Below, one piece after another: positions 9,178 through 18,955 of a DNA stretch of 64,000 nt (the first letter of the stretch is position 1; each line of letters opens with the position of its first letter). Both the position numbers and the translations under genes were made by a program. The notes beneath the pieces were generated by a model. The model made no database searches. It saw nothing but the letters and a program-made list of their open reading frames with translations, and was not told where the DNA came from. Source of the DNA: Cordylochernes scorpioides (lineage: Eukaryota > Arthropoda > Arachnida > Pseudoscorpiones > Chernetidae); the NCBI GenBank assembly GCA_030710605.1, contig CP092882.1, forward strand, positions 372,001-436,000, written 5' to 3'.

Positions 9178-9911
9178 TATTATATTTTTACTTAGTGAAA
9201 ATGATAGATTAAAAAAGCGCTAAGCTGGAAATTTTCATTTTATTTTAATACGCCCTCACATAACGATTATGAAGTTGAGAAACACAAGATAAAGCGGAAT
9301 CATTTTTAAAATCCTGCATAAGTATCGCATAAAAACAATAGAAAACTCAAAATTTATTTATTTGGTTAACAGAGGTTTTAGGATTGTGTGCAGGTGTTAC
9401 TGAATATTTTCTGTCTGTTTATTAACTGTTTGTATTTATGCTAGTGTACATTTATTTATATAGGAAGAATAATTATATTTTCAAAGGTTTTACAAAGCAG
9501 TCAGGCTTTGGTTGATAATCTCTTTGAAAAAGTTATCATGAAATTTTTGATATTGAAAGGATGGTCAGGTAATGTTATTGTTTCAATTTTAATCTTGGTT
9601 GAGGAACCTTATGCAAAAATCTAAAAGTATTCGCATAGTCTGAATAAGGGTATCCAGATTTGGCAAACTGGATAATTACCATTGCTCGAGAATGGGATTA
9701 GAAAGCTGTGGGAGATTGGCATTCAAGTACCAAAAGGGGCACCTCTCTTTTAAAATACAAGTTCTCTTTTGTCTGAATTTGCCAAAACTGATGAATCACA
9801 TTCTAAATCTCCACCAAAACGTTCCATACTGGGGTGATGTTACAAAATGTATTGTTTTAATGCATTTTAACTGGAGAGATGCTTATCAATATTAGTTGAT
9901 TTCTGTCCCAC
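9178..9911. other. No gene seen; partly old repeat
   Basis: Sequence from about 9640 to 9895 has weak likeness to 4200-4370 and 1400-1760. The rest is AT-rich without structure. Confidence 0.4.
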
Positions 9912-10020
9912 TAGATGGCGCTCTGCCATCTAAAAAGCATATGTGCTCCTGGTCAGGATATGCCTTCTTTATTTTCAATATAAACACCTGACCTTTTTAT
10001 TATTTTTTTTTACATATATA
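9912..10020. mobile_element. MITE family E, half copy
   Basis: Starts with the short palindrome TAGATGGCGCTCTGCCATCTA and continues with GGTCAGGATATGCCTTCTTT and AACACCTGACC, as in the complete copy at 20978-21216. Only one arm is present. Confidence 0.6.
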
Positions 10021-10920
10021 TGCGAGGTATCTATTTTTACATACCAGCTGTATATTTGGGGAGTTTATATTAATTAAAGGTAGAATACATACAGAGAGAG
10101 AGAGAGAGACATCAATCGTTAATGAAGTTCAATCCCAGGGTCATTAGGAGAATTGTTACGTAATACCTGGAGCATGGATATTTTGGAGTACTTCCAATTG
10201 GGCTGCCTAAGGATACTCAACCCTTTGCTAACACACAGGGTTATTAGAAGAGGATTATTTTTTAAAAGTTGCTCTCAGTAATCGGAGAAAGCTAAAATTC
10301 TGATATCATGTGGATGAATGATAATTTTTTAGTAGTGCACAGTTTACAAACCAGTGTCAGCTGCTGCCTTCAGTTTTAAAAATCCATTAAACATAGGTAA
10401 GGTGAACACGCAGCCCTAGTTCCTAATGACTGGGCTTGTGTCAATCCTGAAAATAAGTCACCGCGCTTGTTTTCATTGACAGAAATGTCAGAGTCGAATC
10501 CTAAGTCTATCAAGCCGTCGTTTTTTGAAGGATCTCTGCTTTCAAGGACTCAACAAAATTTCACACAACACATACAATAATACTTTGAACATAGAGCGAA
10601 ATACCTTAAAGCACTAACCAGAATAGGAATAAACAAGAGTTCTCTGTGTCCAAAAACTGACCATTGCTATCACCTAAAGTTTATGACTAATAGAAATGTC
10701 TAGAGAAAAAAAATCTTGGTTGGGGTTTTATCTGATGTTTCACGAGAACAGTTATTATGCATCAACATACCAGAACTTAAAGAAAAAGGTAACTCCTGAT
10801 CGTCCAAAAGATCGTTGAGTTTCAGCCTGAACAATTCCGACGTTGGCCAAGCAGCTAGAATAGCGTACATATGAGTTACTGTTCTACAGAGCAACCAAGA
10901 TAATCTTTCATATGGGTATT
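10021..10920. other. No gene recognised; short (GA)n tract
   Basis: Contains an AG dinucleotide run at about 10096-10110. The stretch 10112-10250 is weakly similar to 6050-6160. No open frame supports a gene. Confidence 0.35.
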
Positions 10921-11420
10921 TATACTGTTCCTGAGGAAGCTGTACCTTTTATCATGTATTTCGGGATTAAGACAATAACTCTGAAAGTTATTTGATATAC
11001 AGTGACCTTTATTGACGACACACGAGTGTCTTCCGTTTCTCTGTCTCCTTCAAAAAAGAGAGTGTAATTCTTAATAATGGCCGGCGACTACGGAGTTCTT
11101 ATTCTCCGATAAGACGGTTATTAATGGTGTTCAGAGATGGTCCAGATTCATTCTGCACATATAGAGCTGATTGAATCAGTGGTACAGTTGTTGCCTGTCT
11201 CTGCTATAACCTTCCTTCGAATCCTTCTATCCTCTCTCTCTCTGTTGTTACTCTAGGCCGGCCTCTGAGTCAGGTGTTCTTGGAACTTTTCTCTTCCTCT
11301 GACCACTGACACCAAATCCTTACAACAGAACTTTGATTGCAGCCTACTTTCATGGCAATTTCTCTAGTCGAAATTCTCCACCTTCTATGAGGCCTTTGAT
11401 TCTGCCTCTTGTAAAATAAT
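10921..11420 (-). pseudogene. Tc1-like transposase fragment with its terminal region
   Basis: Translating 11420 down to about 11080 gives, across stops, a recognisable Tc1 N-terminal region: GCNQSSVVRIWCQWSEEE, then GRPRVTTEREDRRIRRK, i.e. the paired-like HTH and the GRPR linker. The DDE domain is missing. Immediately on the low-coordinate side (10921-11065) lies sequence matching the MITE family B terminus (TGTACCTTTT..., ACAGTGACCTTTATTGA, CACACGAG). This places family B ends next to Tc1 coding sequence. Confidence 0.68.
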
Positions 11421-11955
11421 AAAATTGCTTGAATTATGACCTTTTTTTCTGCCTGGACATTCTCTACAAATTAAATGTATACCTTTCATAAATAAACAAG
11501 GCTATTTTTTATGCACTTATATTCTAGTTACGGTTCCAGAAAATTGCTCACTACGTGCCTTAATGTTCTTACTAAATATGTGAATTTTCTGAATATTTGC
11601 TAAAGCGTTTGTAGGTGATGCAATTTTATGTGTGTGTCAATTGTATTTTTCTACCATCCTTTGAGCTTTTTTTCACTGGATTATTTAAATAGCTTAATAA
11701 AGAACTTCTTTCAAGTGGTGGTGGTGTCTTGTTCATAGAGTAGATCAGATCGGTCCGTGCACCCTGATCACGATACAGGCCAACCGAGGTGCCTTGTTCT
11801 TAAGGATGTCCTCTTCTTTCAAGTGCTGTGTATATAAGCAGAATAGTCCAATATATTAGACAATAACAAATTTAAAAAAAATTATTGACTATCAATCAAT
11901 GGTTAAATAAACAATAAATTATATGGAATATTTACAGTAATGTGTACAATATTAT
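11421..11955. other. AT-rich interval with a short family C fragment
   Basis: About 11818-11860 matches the internal block of MITE family C (AGTGCTGTGTATATAAGCAG, AGTCCAATA). Nothing else recognised. Confidence 0.4.
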
Positions 11956-12111
11956 TCAGCAAGGGAGGCTTCCAATTTTGAGAGAGTCCTCCTCCAGACA
12001 AGGTTGAACACTCCTCAGTTCCACGCCGAGGAAGTACTTATAGATGTAGGTCTTGGCAGATGTCAGGATGGCTAGGGCATCATCATCCTGGCCTCGCCCG
12101 AAGACCCAGCC
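11956..12111 (-). pseudogene. C-terminal coding fragment of unknown protein (probably LINE ORF2)
   Basis: A frame of 51 codons ends at TGA 11956-11958 and has much higher GC than its flanks. It is preceded on the minus strand by TTTATATTGCAG, which would be a good 3' splice site, so a terminal host exon is possible. However, ILTSAKTYIYKYFLGVEL closely resembles LTSVAKATIYKYHLGLEL encoded on the plus strand near 28700-28740. A repeated coding tail points to a retrotransposon. Just upstream is a MITE C insertion (12144-12345). Function not identified. Confidence 0.5.
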
Positions 12112-12131
12112 CTGCAATATAAATACAATAC

Positions 12132-12357
12132 AATATTATAACGTATAAAATGGAAGGATTTAAAAGCACGAATGTTTCTTTTATACATAATACAAACTTC
12201 TACTGCCCTTACTGCGAGGGCCCTCCCAATATATTTTTTCATCGTAGTAAGGGCAGTAGAAGTTTGTATTATGTATAAAATAAACATTCGTGCTTTTAAA
12301 TCCTTCCATTTTATATATGTAGATGGCGCGTTATTGCTTTGTGTTAATATTATAACG
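12132..12357. mobile_element. MITE family C, copy 1, with 12-bp direct repeats
   Basis: The direct repeat AATATTATAACG lies at 12132-12143 and 12346-12357. Between them is an almost perfect palindrome. The arms read ATGGAAGGATTTAAAAGCAC on one side and its complement on the other, with the family core CTACTGCCCTTACTGCGA near the centre. One end carries an extra unpaired stretch with TAGATGGCGC. Confidence 0.78.
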
Positions 12358-12583
12358 CTGCATCAACCAATAATTTATTTAATTTTCGACTTTTCAGTGA
12401 TTCGATGTCATTCTCCTCAAGGGAAACTTTAGATTACCTAGGCTTAGAAGAGCAAGAATCATTCCCCTGAAAAGAGTAACAGAGAGAGACTGAAACATCG
12501 AAAATTTAATAAATTATTGATTGATAGAACTATATATTTTTCCAAACCAACTTCCAACTAACAAATGAACTTCAAAAATACAA
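12358..12583. other. No feature seen
   Basis: AT-rich, no terminal repeat or frame; includes a short GAGAG run near 12482. Confidence 0.3.
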
Positions 12584-12869
12584 TACACCTATCCCCCGAT
12601 TTACACGGTAGATACGTTCCTGAGAAAAACGTGTAAATCGGGGGATAGGTGTACACAGAAATAAAAATAAAATGCACTGACAGGTTAAAATATGTAGTCA
12701 GCACATAAGCTCGGAATTCCTCGTGAGATGTGTACACAGCGCATGTGTTCAATCACAGTAGCATTTAGTATAGTGCGATAAAAACAAAACAAAAAAAAAC
12801 TTATTTGGAAAACCGTGTAAAAGCGAAAACGTGTAAAACAAGTACCGTGTAAATCGGGGGATAGGTGTA
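12584..12869. mobile_element. MITE family D, copy 2
   Basis: Complete copy: palindromic end at 12584-12653, body, then CGTGTAAAA repeats and a single terminal repeat ending 12869. Opposite orientation to copy 1. No coding. Confidence 0.8.
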
Positions 12870-12909
12870 TTAGATACCTACATGTATGCCATCTCATAGT
12901 GGTATCTTA

Positions 12910-13195
12910 TATGGAGGAGGGGAAGCAGTAACAAGCTCACTAAAAAACCTGGGTTTAGCTGGCCCGGCTGATAGTACCCTGTAAGGGCTCCTAATCCAGG
13001 GATGCAGGATGATCAGCGTTTGTACTCCATGTTAGGAGTGGTTGCACATGGTGTCTGTTTCTCATGTCAGAGGCGGCCATTTCTTTTGGAGCTAAGTCTG
13101 TGGCCTGTTACTGAGTAGTGCTCCCAGTCTTAATGACAAAGGCAGAAGCATTCTACTTCACCCAGTGTGGAGATAAGAAAAGAAGAAGATATTAA
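12910..13195 (+). mobile_element. LINE 3' end (family L1a), 5'-truncated
   Basis: Shares the block GAGGAGGGGAAGCAGTAACA ... CTGGCCCGGCTGATAGTACC ... CTCCCAGTCTTAATGACAAA with 21896-22275 and 52596-52955 and ends in a GAA-rich tail. Lacks the internal segment containing CAGTCATGATGGTTGTCAAA. No clear target duplication. Confidence 0.65.
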
Positions 13196-13374
13196 GCTGG
13201 CGACAACTTTAGGAGGGTTCATTACTAATAAGTCAGGTCCTCCCAATGTTATTTTTTAGTAAGAAGGAGAGTAAACGTTTTATTTGTAAAAAGAGAGAAA
13301 AACATCGTGATATAATCGTTTCCTTTCTTGAATAAGGTTAAAGGTATATTAGAAGTTTTCTTGGTGAAGGTGTA

Positions 13375-13620
13375 GAGTATCTGGTTATATGATGCACTTG
13401 CACGCCATCTGTTATCAAAATTCGAAACTATTTTAAAGGCGTAAGATTCTTTTTGAAATTAAACAATTTCTACTGCCCTTACTGCAATGGAAAACGCATT
13501 CAGCCAGGCCCTCCCCGCCCTCCCTTTAATTTTTCCATTGCAGTAAGGGTAGTAGAAATTGTTTAATTTCAAAAAGAATCTTGCGCCTTTAAAATAATTT
13601 CAAATTTTGAGTATCTGGTT
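13375..13620. mobile_element. MITE family C, copy 2, with 12-bp direct repeats
   Basis: GAGTATCTGGTT flanks the insertion at 13375-13386 and 13609-13620. The 222-bp insert is a long hairpin: AGATTCTTTTTGAAATTAAA with core TTTCTACTGCCCTTACTGCA on the left and the inverse on the right. A short asymmetric end with GCACGCCATCTGTTATC lies on the left. Confidence 0.82.
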
Positions 13621-13710
13621 AGTTTGATATATATAAATTTTTCCAATCAAATGTGTTTACTTATCTTTTCAGTTTGTCTTTACCTTACTTATATGTTTTA
13701 GCATTACAAT

Positions 13711-13998
13711 GGGGGGTTAGTGGGCGAGATGTCTAAAACATTGTTTTTTTTTTACTACTACAACCCGGGATTGAATCCCGAATAGCAACTTTTTTTCTAA
13801 TTAAAAAAGAAATGCTCCTTTTGCCCCCGATTCTTGCAAAAGCCCAACCCCAACAGCGAGTGCAAGTAATCAAACGAGACTCTGCCATACTTGTAAATTC
13901 GAAAGTCGAACTGCGCTTTTCACATTGAGTAGACATGTGGTGTAATTATAATAAAAGCAGTATGCAACTTATATCCACTATGATTATCATGGACTGAA
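13711..13998 (+). mobile_element. SINE1, diverged copy
   Basis: The tRNA-like head is degraded but keeps a B-box-like GGGATTGAATCCC. The body from GCAAAAGCCCAACCCCAA through GTAGACATGTGGTGTAA to ATGATTATCATGGACTG is the SINE1 body. Confidence 0.72.
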
Positions 13999-14226
13999 CT
14001 ATGTATATATCATCTCTCTCTTCTGGGCCTGGAGATGCGGAGGCTCCAAGAAGACCCTCTTCTGATCTGGAGGAGGATTCTATCAAGTTGGTGGAGCCTT
14101 CCTAACTCATAAATCTTTGTAGATTCTTATTACTTCTCATTCATTTAAAATTTATTATTGACTAGATGTCAATGAAAGTGTTTCAATTGTCTCTCCCTCT
14201 CTTTATAGGGATATCAATATTACTAC

Positions 14227-14650
14227 TGCTAATACAATACAATATAATGCGGCTTGTGATTGTAAACGACATTTGAAAATTATCCCGCATGTGTTTCTTT
14301 TGAACGAAAAATCGAAATTTATTTTAAGGAGAAATAACGATGATTTCTATCCTTAGGGATGAAGTATGAAAAGATGAATTGTGAAGAGTAATGATAAACG
14401 GAAAAATAAAAGTGTCCAGGGATGGGAATCGAACCCACAGTGTTCCGTTTACCGGGCAGATGCCATGTCCACTAGGCTATGTCCAGGGTAGCATAGTGGA
14501 CATGGTATCTGCCCGGTAAGCGGAACTAGGCTACCCTGGATGAAGATCCCTAAGAATAGAAATAATCGTTATTTCTCCTTAAAATAAATTTCGATTTTTC
14601 GTTCAAAAGAAACACATGCGGGATAATTTTCAAATGTCGTTTTACTACTG
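14227..14650. mobile_element. SINE3 (tRNA-derived) with inverted duplication
   Basis: The minus-strand copy (about 14250-14480) has a tRNA-like head with A-box AGCCTAGTGGACATGGCA and B-box GGGTTCGATTCCC, then a body including CGTTATTTCTCCTTAAAATA. A second half-copy of head and body lies head-to-head on the plus strand (about 14481-14645), making the locus a long imperfect palindrome. Other copies: 24490-24665 and 55775-55955. Confidence 0.7.
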
Positions 14651-14872
14651 CTAATAATAATAAAAGAATTATAAGGATAACAGTTGCAAATATACCTATA
14701 CCAATACCTTCAAATATTTCCAGTTTGAAAATTGAGGATAAATTCTCGACTTGACAGGAGAGGATGAGTCTCAATGGATTAGGTAATCCACATAACATAC
14801 AACACATTCCATTTTTGATCCATGGAGAGTGATACTATTAAATATCTTGGGAGGAAATCCATGGGAAGTGTA
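14651..14872. other. No feature recognised
   Basis: AT-rich, no frame or repeat end recognised. Confidence 0.3.
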
Positions 14873-15074
14873 CATTCATGGACAAAAATTAAGGAAGTTG
14901 TACATATCAGCATCTATATCGGGATTCAGATAATAACTGAAAGATATTACAGTGACCTTTATTGAAGACACACGAGATAACCAAGTGTTAACAATCTCTG
15001 TCTTCTTAAAAAAAAAAAAAAAAAAGACCATCCACATCAAAGACTTTCCACTTCCTTAAATTTTGTCTATAAGT
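14873..15074. mobile_element. MITE family B (Tc1-derived), complete copy
   Basis: Ends read TTCATGGACAAAAATTAAGG and, inverted, near 15045-15074 (CTTCCTTAAATTTTGTCTAT). The internal block is ATCGGGATTCAGATAATAAC ... ACAGTGACCTTTATTGAAGA ... then a poly-A run. The family recurs at 16490, 30232, 30711, 49192, 49562 and 56313 and as tandem arrays at 42108 and 58845. Confidence 0.75.
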
Positions 15075-15398
15075 GTATATTATAAGGTAAATATCTTTTG
15101 GTCCGGAATTTACATTTGTGATTTTTTTTTTGCTCTTGACTATGGATATATTTACCTGCTAAAAGGTACAACTTACTTAAGTTTTGTCTAATTCGTTAAA
15201 ATTTTCATTCTTGAGATTCTTTATGGAGATTGTGTTTCTAACCAATCAGGGTGCAAATCTGTTTATCTTGACGGCAAGTGTTTCAAATTATTTTCATATA
15301 TCATTTTTCGTGAAAATTGGATGATCTTTAAAATGCAATAAAACTATAAATAATAAGTGAAATAGCTTCTGACGGTGAGTTTCTGGCTTTATTGTATA

Positions 15399-15891
15399 CT
15401 AGCGGATGTACCCGGCTTCGCCCGGGTTTTACCCGAGTAAAGGTTTGTCTAACGAATCTCTCGATAAAGTGAACATTTTTTCCCGGTCCCTTGAAAAATA
15501 CTCGATAAGTTGAATAAAATCAATATTAATTGGTTCCCTCGGTAATTAAAAGTTAAAGGAATAGTATCTTGCCTTGGAATTGTATCATTATTCTTGTCTC
15601 AAATAAATTGCCGTGTCATCCTGAATTTTGTCTTTCCTAATTTTCTACATTACAAAATCATCGTATCATCATGATAATATTTAGAGCAGATTGTTGAATT
15701 ATAACAGATAAATTAGAATATTTATCTTGATTATTTTTAGGCGAAAAGTTATTTCAAAAATTTTATTTGCAAGAAACCTTCCCAGTATTATACTAAATAA
15801 CTTCCCAAAGTTTCATGGCGTTCCAATGAGTGGTTTGGTCAGACATAAAGGACAGACAGACACACATACATTCATTTTTATATATATTCAT
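15399..15891 (-). mobile_element. Non-autonomous Helitron, copy 3
   Basis: The minus-strand 3' end is CTAG at 15402-15399 with the GC hairpin just inside (15411-15428). The 5' end near 15891 keeps ATATATATAAAAATGAATG but the TC is mutated. Body colinear with copy 2. Together with another Helitron 3' end at 16924-16927 it forms a divergent pair. Confidence 0.7.
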
Positions 15892-15999
15892 CTTAAAATT
15901 TCGGGTAATACAATCCCTTCTATAAAAGTATATGATATATCATATAGTATAAAATATATAGTTTCCTTGATAACCATTTCTAATATTCCACACTTCAGT

Positions 16000-16205
16000 A
16001 TAGCATATAAAAGCAGAATCTTTCAATACAGTATTTGAGCTCTAAGAGAAGTAGACTGGTGGATTAAATTGGCGAAACCGCTGGAAGGTTTAACCACTGA
16101 TGAGACAAGCCCTCCTAATATATTTTTCATCGCTGTAAGGACACTAGAAGTTTATTTTATATTAAAAAAAGAAACATTCGTGCTTTAATGCTTCCATTTC
16201 TTAAG
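16000..16205 (+). mobile_element. MITE family C, partial
   Basis: Contains AGCATATAAAAGCAGAATC, TTGGCGAAACCGCTGGAAGG, CACTGATGAGACAAGCCCTC and TTTTTCATCGCTGTAAGG, the right-hand part of the long form of family C. The left part is missing. Confidence 0.6.
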
Positions 16206-16489
16206 AAAGGTTTGTGATACCCGAAAACTTGAGATGAATCCCTATATAATTTGCGTTGCAAATTTGCCCTTTCGCTCGCAAGCAGCGCCTCTAGCGGTGA
16301 AGATGGGAGGTAATATCAGCTGACCTAATGTACATGTAAAACGTGTTTTAACAGGACATAGAGAAAAATCTGGAAGAGATATTTATCGCATTTTCAGCCG
16401 AGATAAATTGAAATTGACAGGTTCTGGGCAAAAATAGTTGTTTTTTAGTCAGAAATGAATGATGACAATATTGCTGTTTCATATTTGAT

Positions 16490-16635
16490 TACACTGATAG
16501 ACAAAACTTAAGGAAGTTGTACCTTATAGCATATATATATCGGGATTCAGAAAATATCTCTGAGAGATATTTTCTGAATCCCGATATATATATGCTATAA
16601 GGTACAACTTCCTTAAGTTTTGTCTATCAGTGTTA
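16490..16635. mobile_element. MITE family B, perfectly palindromic copy
   Basis: The left arm from ACACTGATAGACAAAACTTA through ATATATCGGGATTCAGAAAA and the right arm are exact inverse copies about 70 bp long, meeting at CTCTGAGAGAT (about 16557-16567). TA-type sequence lies at both ends. Sequence normally found between the arms in family B is absent. Confidence 0.85.
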
Positions 16636-16659
16636 TCAGATACAAAATTATATCGGGAA

Positions 16660-16927
16660 AAATTCCAAAAAATCAGAGACCACGGGTGAAGCCAGTTCAT
16701 TTTTAGTATGCAGGAACAAAATTCTAACAGAAAAACATTCATTCGAGCAGAAGACACAAAGCCAGATCATCTCTCTATAAAAATATCGCTTTTCAGACAC
16801 AAAGTTTGGAGCGGGACGTTTCACAAGAGTGACATCCACGGCGCCAATTTATAATTGTAACGAATAGTATTTGAATAAAAACATTTAATCGGGTAAAACC
16901 TGGGCGTTGCCCGGGTCATTCGGCTAG
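16660..16927 (+). mobile_element. Helitron 3' end, copy 4 (5' end not found)
   Basis: The terminal hairpin CCTGGGCGTTGCCCGGG (about 16899-16915) is followed by CTAG|T at 16924-16928. The start is not delimited. Its 3' flank is the inverse of the flank of copy 3. Confidence 0.55.
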
Positions 16928-17099
16928 TATACAATAAAACAAGAAACTCAGCTTTGGAAGCCGTTTTGCGTATTATTTATATGTATTGCAGAGAAGTTTA
17001 CTTTTCAGATACCAAAAGTTTAGTAAAATGAATTAAAACTTGTCCTTCTTGGGAATGTAATTTCAGCTAGATAGAATGGGAAGGTCTTCTCTAGAGATG

Positions 17100-17340
17100 T
17101 TTAAACATATTTCCCATATGGCGCTATGTACATCTCTTCCACCAGGAAGTCAAGTAACCCGATGGTAGATTAAAATTACGATGAATTTGCATATCTATTC
17201 AGAACTATGCAAATGAGAGAAAGTTGCATCCGTAGCACACAAAGACTGTGACGTCATCAAGTAAGATGCACCGTGACAAGGCACGTGATTGGCTGAAACA
17301 ATAGGGCCGGGTGTTTTGTAAGCTATCTCGTCTGCAGGAT
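17100..17340. promoter_or_regulatory. Dense cluster of promoter/enhancer-type motifs
   Basis: Within about 115 bp: ATTTGCAT (17185-17192), ATGCAAAT (17207-17214), a full CRE TGACGTCA (17250-17257), an E-box CACGTG (17282-17287) and, directly adjoining, an inverted CCAAT box ATTGGCT (17288-17294), followed by ACAATAG. The stretch has more CpG than its surroundings and is not one of the repeats I recognise. No start codon or exon next to it could be identified, so the target gene and direction are unknown. Confidence 0.42.
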
Positions 17341-17437
17341 AATGGATATCTGGGAAGAAAACAATTGTGCACATATCAGCACAATATAACAGAACGTAAA
17401 AACAAGATAAATGGGGCGTTGTTATACAGAACGAAAT

Positions 17438-17928
17438 TACACCTATCCCCCGATTTACACGGTAGATACGTTCCTGATAAAAACGTGTAAATCGGGGGAT
17501 AGGTGTACACAGAAATAAAAATAAAATGCATTGACAGGTTAAAATATGTAGTCAGTACATAAGCTCGGGATTCCTCGTGAGATGTGTACACAGCGCATGT
17601 GTTCAATCACAGTAGCATTTGGTATAGTGCAATAAAAACAAAAACAAAAAACTTATTTGGAAAACCGTGTAAAAGCGAAAACGTGTAAAACAAGTACCGT
17701 GTAAATCGGGGGATAGGTGTATACAGAAATAAAAATAAAATGCATTGACAGGTTAAAATATGTAGTCAGCACATAAGCTCGGGATTCCTCGTGAGATGTA
17801 TACACAGCGCATGTGTTCAATCACAGTAGCATTTAGTATAGTGCGATAAAAACAAAAACTTATTTGGAAAACCGTGTAAAAGCGAAAACGTGTAAAACAA
17901 GTACCGTGTAAATCGGGGGATAGGTGTA
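17438..17928. mobile_element. MITE family D, copy 3, body duplicated in tandem
   Basis: The palindromic end (17438-17507) is followed by two head-to-tail copies of the ~220-bp body (17508-17720 and 17721-17928), each ending in ATCGGGGGATAGGTGTA. The second differs slightly (shorter A-run, TATACACAG for TGTACACAG). Confidence 0.82.
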
Positions 17929-18269
17929 CTTTATGAATTACATCAAACTCTTTTTTTTTTTTACCAGCGTGAACCATTCAATTTATGTAAACTCCACACG
18001 TTACCATCTGTCTTAGTAAACTATCTACAAAGTTTTGGTAAACCACAGCCATATCAACCAGTAATTTATTTAATACCTGACATTTCAGTGATTCGCTGCC
18101 ACTCTACTCAGTGGAATGTTTATTTTGAATCCTAATTCTACTTATATACATACACCATTTTCTAAAGTACATGTAAAGCGTTACGTATTTGCATATATCG
18201 AGAAATAAATAAAAGCTTAAAAATAAAAGAGACTTTTGTGTAAATTAAAAGATTAAAAATAAAAAATTA
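17929..18269. other. No gene seen
   Basis: AT-rich. AACCAGTAATTTATTTAATA near 18057 resembles sequence after MITE C1 at about 12365, so old repeat material may be present. Confidence 0.3.
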
Positions 18270-18627
18270 CTAGACGTGTGACCCAGGCTTCGCCCCGGGA
18301 TTGACCCGTGTACATATCTACCCGAGTGATATATATTTAGATAAGATTTTTAAAAATAATTGTTTGTTATTAGCATTATCTATTTGTTTGCATCAGCATA
18401 ATTTAATCTAATCTTTGATAGAGAGCGCTGTTCGTGAGCTAAGTAGAATAATTTGAATATATAGTTTTAATAATTAATTTATATATTTTTTAAAATAGTC
18501 TATCGTCTTCCCCGTATATTTTTACCTATGTATGGAAATTTTGGTTTGAATTAGTGAACTAATGCGAATTTGTATACCGGACATACAAACAAACAAACAT
18601 ACAAACATTGATTTTTATATATATAGA
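18270..18627 (-). mobile_element. Non-autonomous Helitron, copy 5
   Basis: Minus-strand ends are TC at 18627-18626 (followed by TATATATATAAAAATCAATG) and CTAG at 18273-18270, with a GC hairpin inside the 3' end. A different subfamily from copies 2 and 3; its partner is the plus-strand copy at 43678-44107. Confidence 0.76.
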
Positions 18628-18659
18628 TAGAAGATATACATAAACGTATACAAAATATA

Positions 18660-18880
18660 CTACAAATAACAACGATTTCTTCTATCTGCTTATGTTGTTG
18701 TTTATTTGTTTAATGGATATGTTTATTCAATGATATTTTTCTTAATTGTTTATTTTCTTTTTGATAATTCTGTGTTACCTACTCTACTAAAATTATTGTA
18801 AATAGTTTCACCAGTATATCCAGATCGGATATAGCGTGTCTTGTTTGCAACTGGTAAATAAATAAATACAAAATATACTA
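18660..18880 (+). repeat. Repeat family J, single arm
   Basis: TTATTTGTTTAATGGATATG ... GTTACCTACTCTACTA ... CCAGATCGGATATAGCGTGT matches the arms at 25812-25985 (inverted) and 26995-27145. Unclassified. Confidence 0.6.
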
Positions 18881-18955
18881 AATATTTTTTGTCCGTATTT
18901 GCATATATACATGATACGAGGTTGTTACACGGTTGTTCTATATGGTATAAGATAA

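Noticed and set aside
14397..14520. Functional tRNA gene in each orientation (CCTAGTGGACATGGCA)
   Set aside because: The same head occurs with a fixed downstream body at other sites and the copy is part of an inverted SINE; A- and B-boxes alone are not enough.
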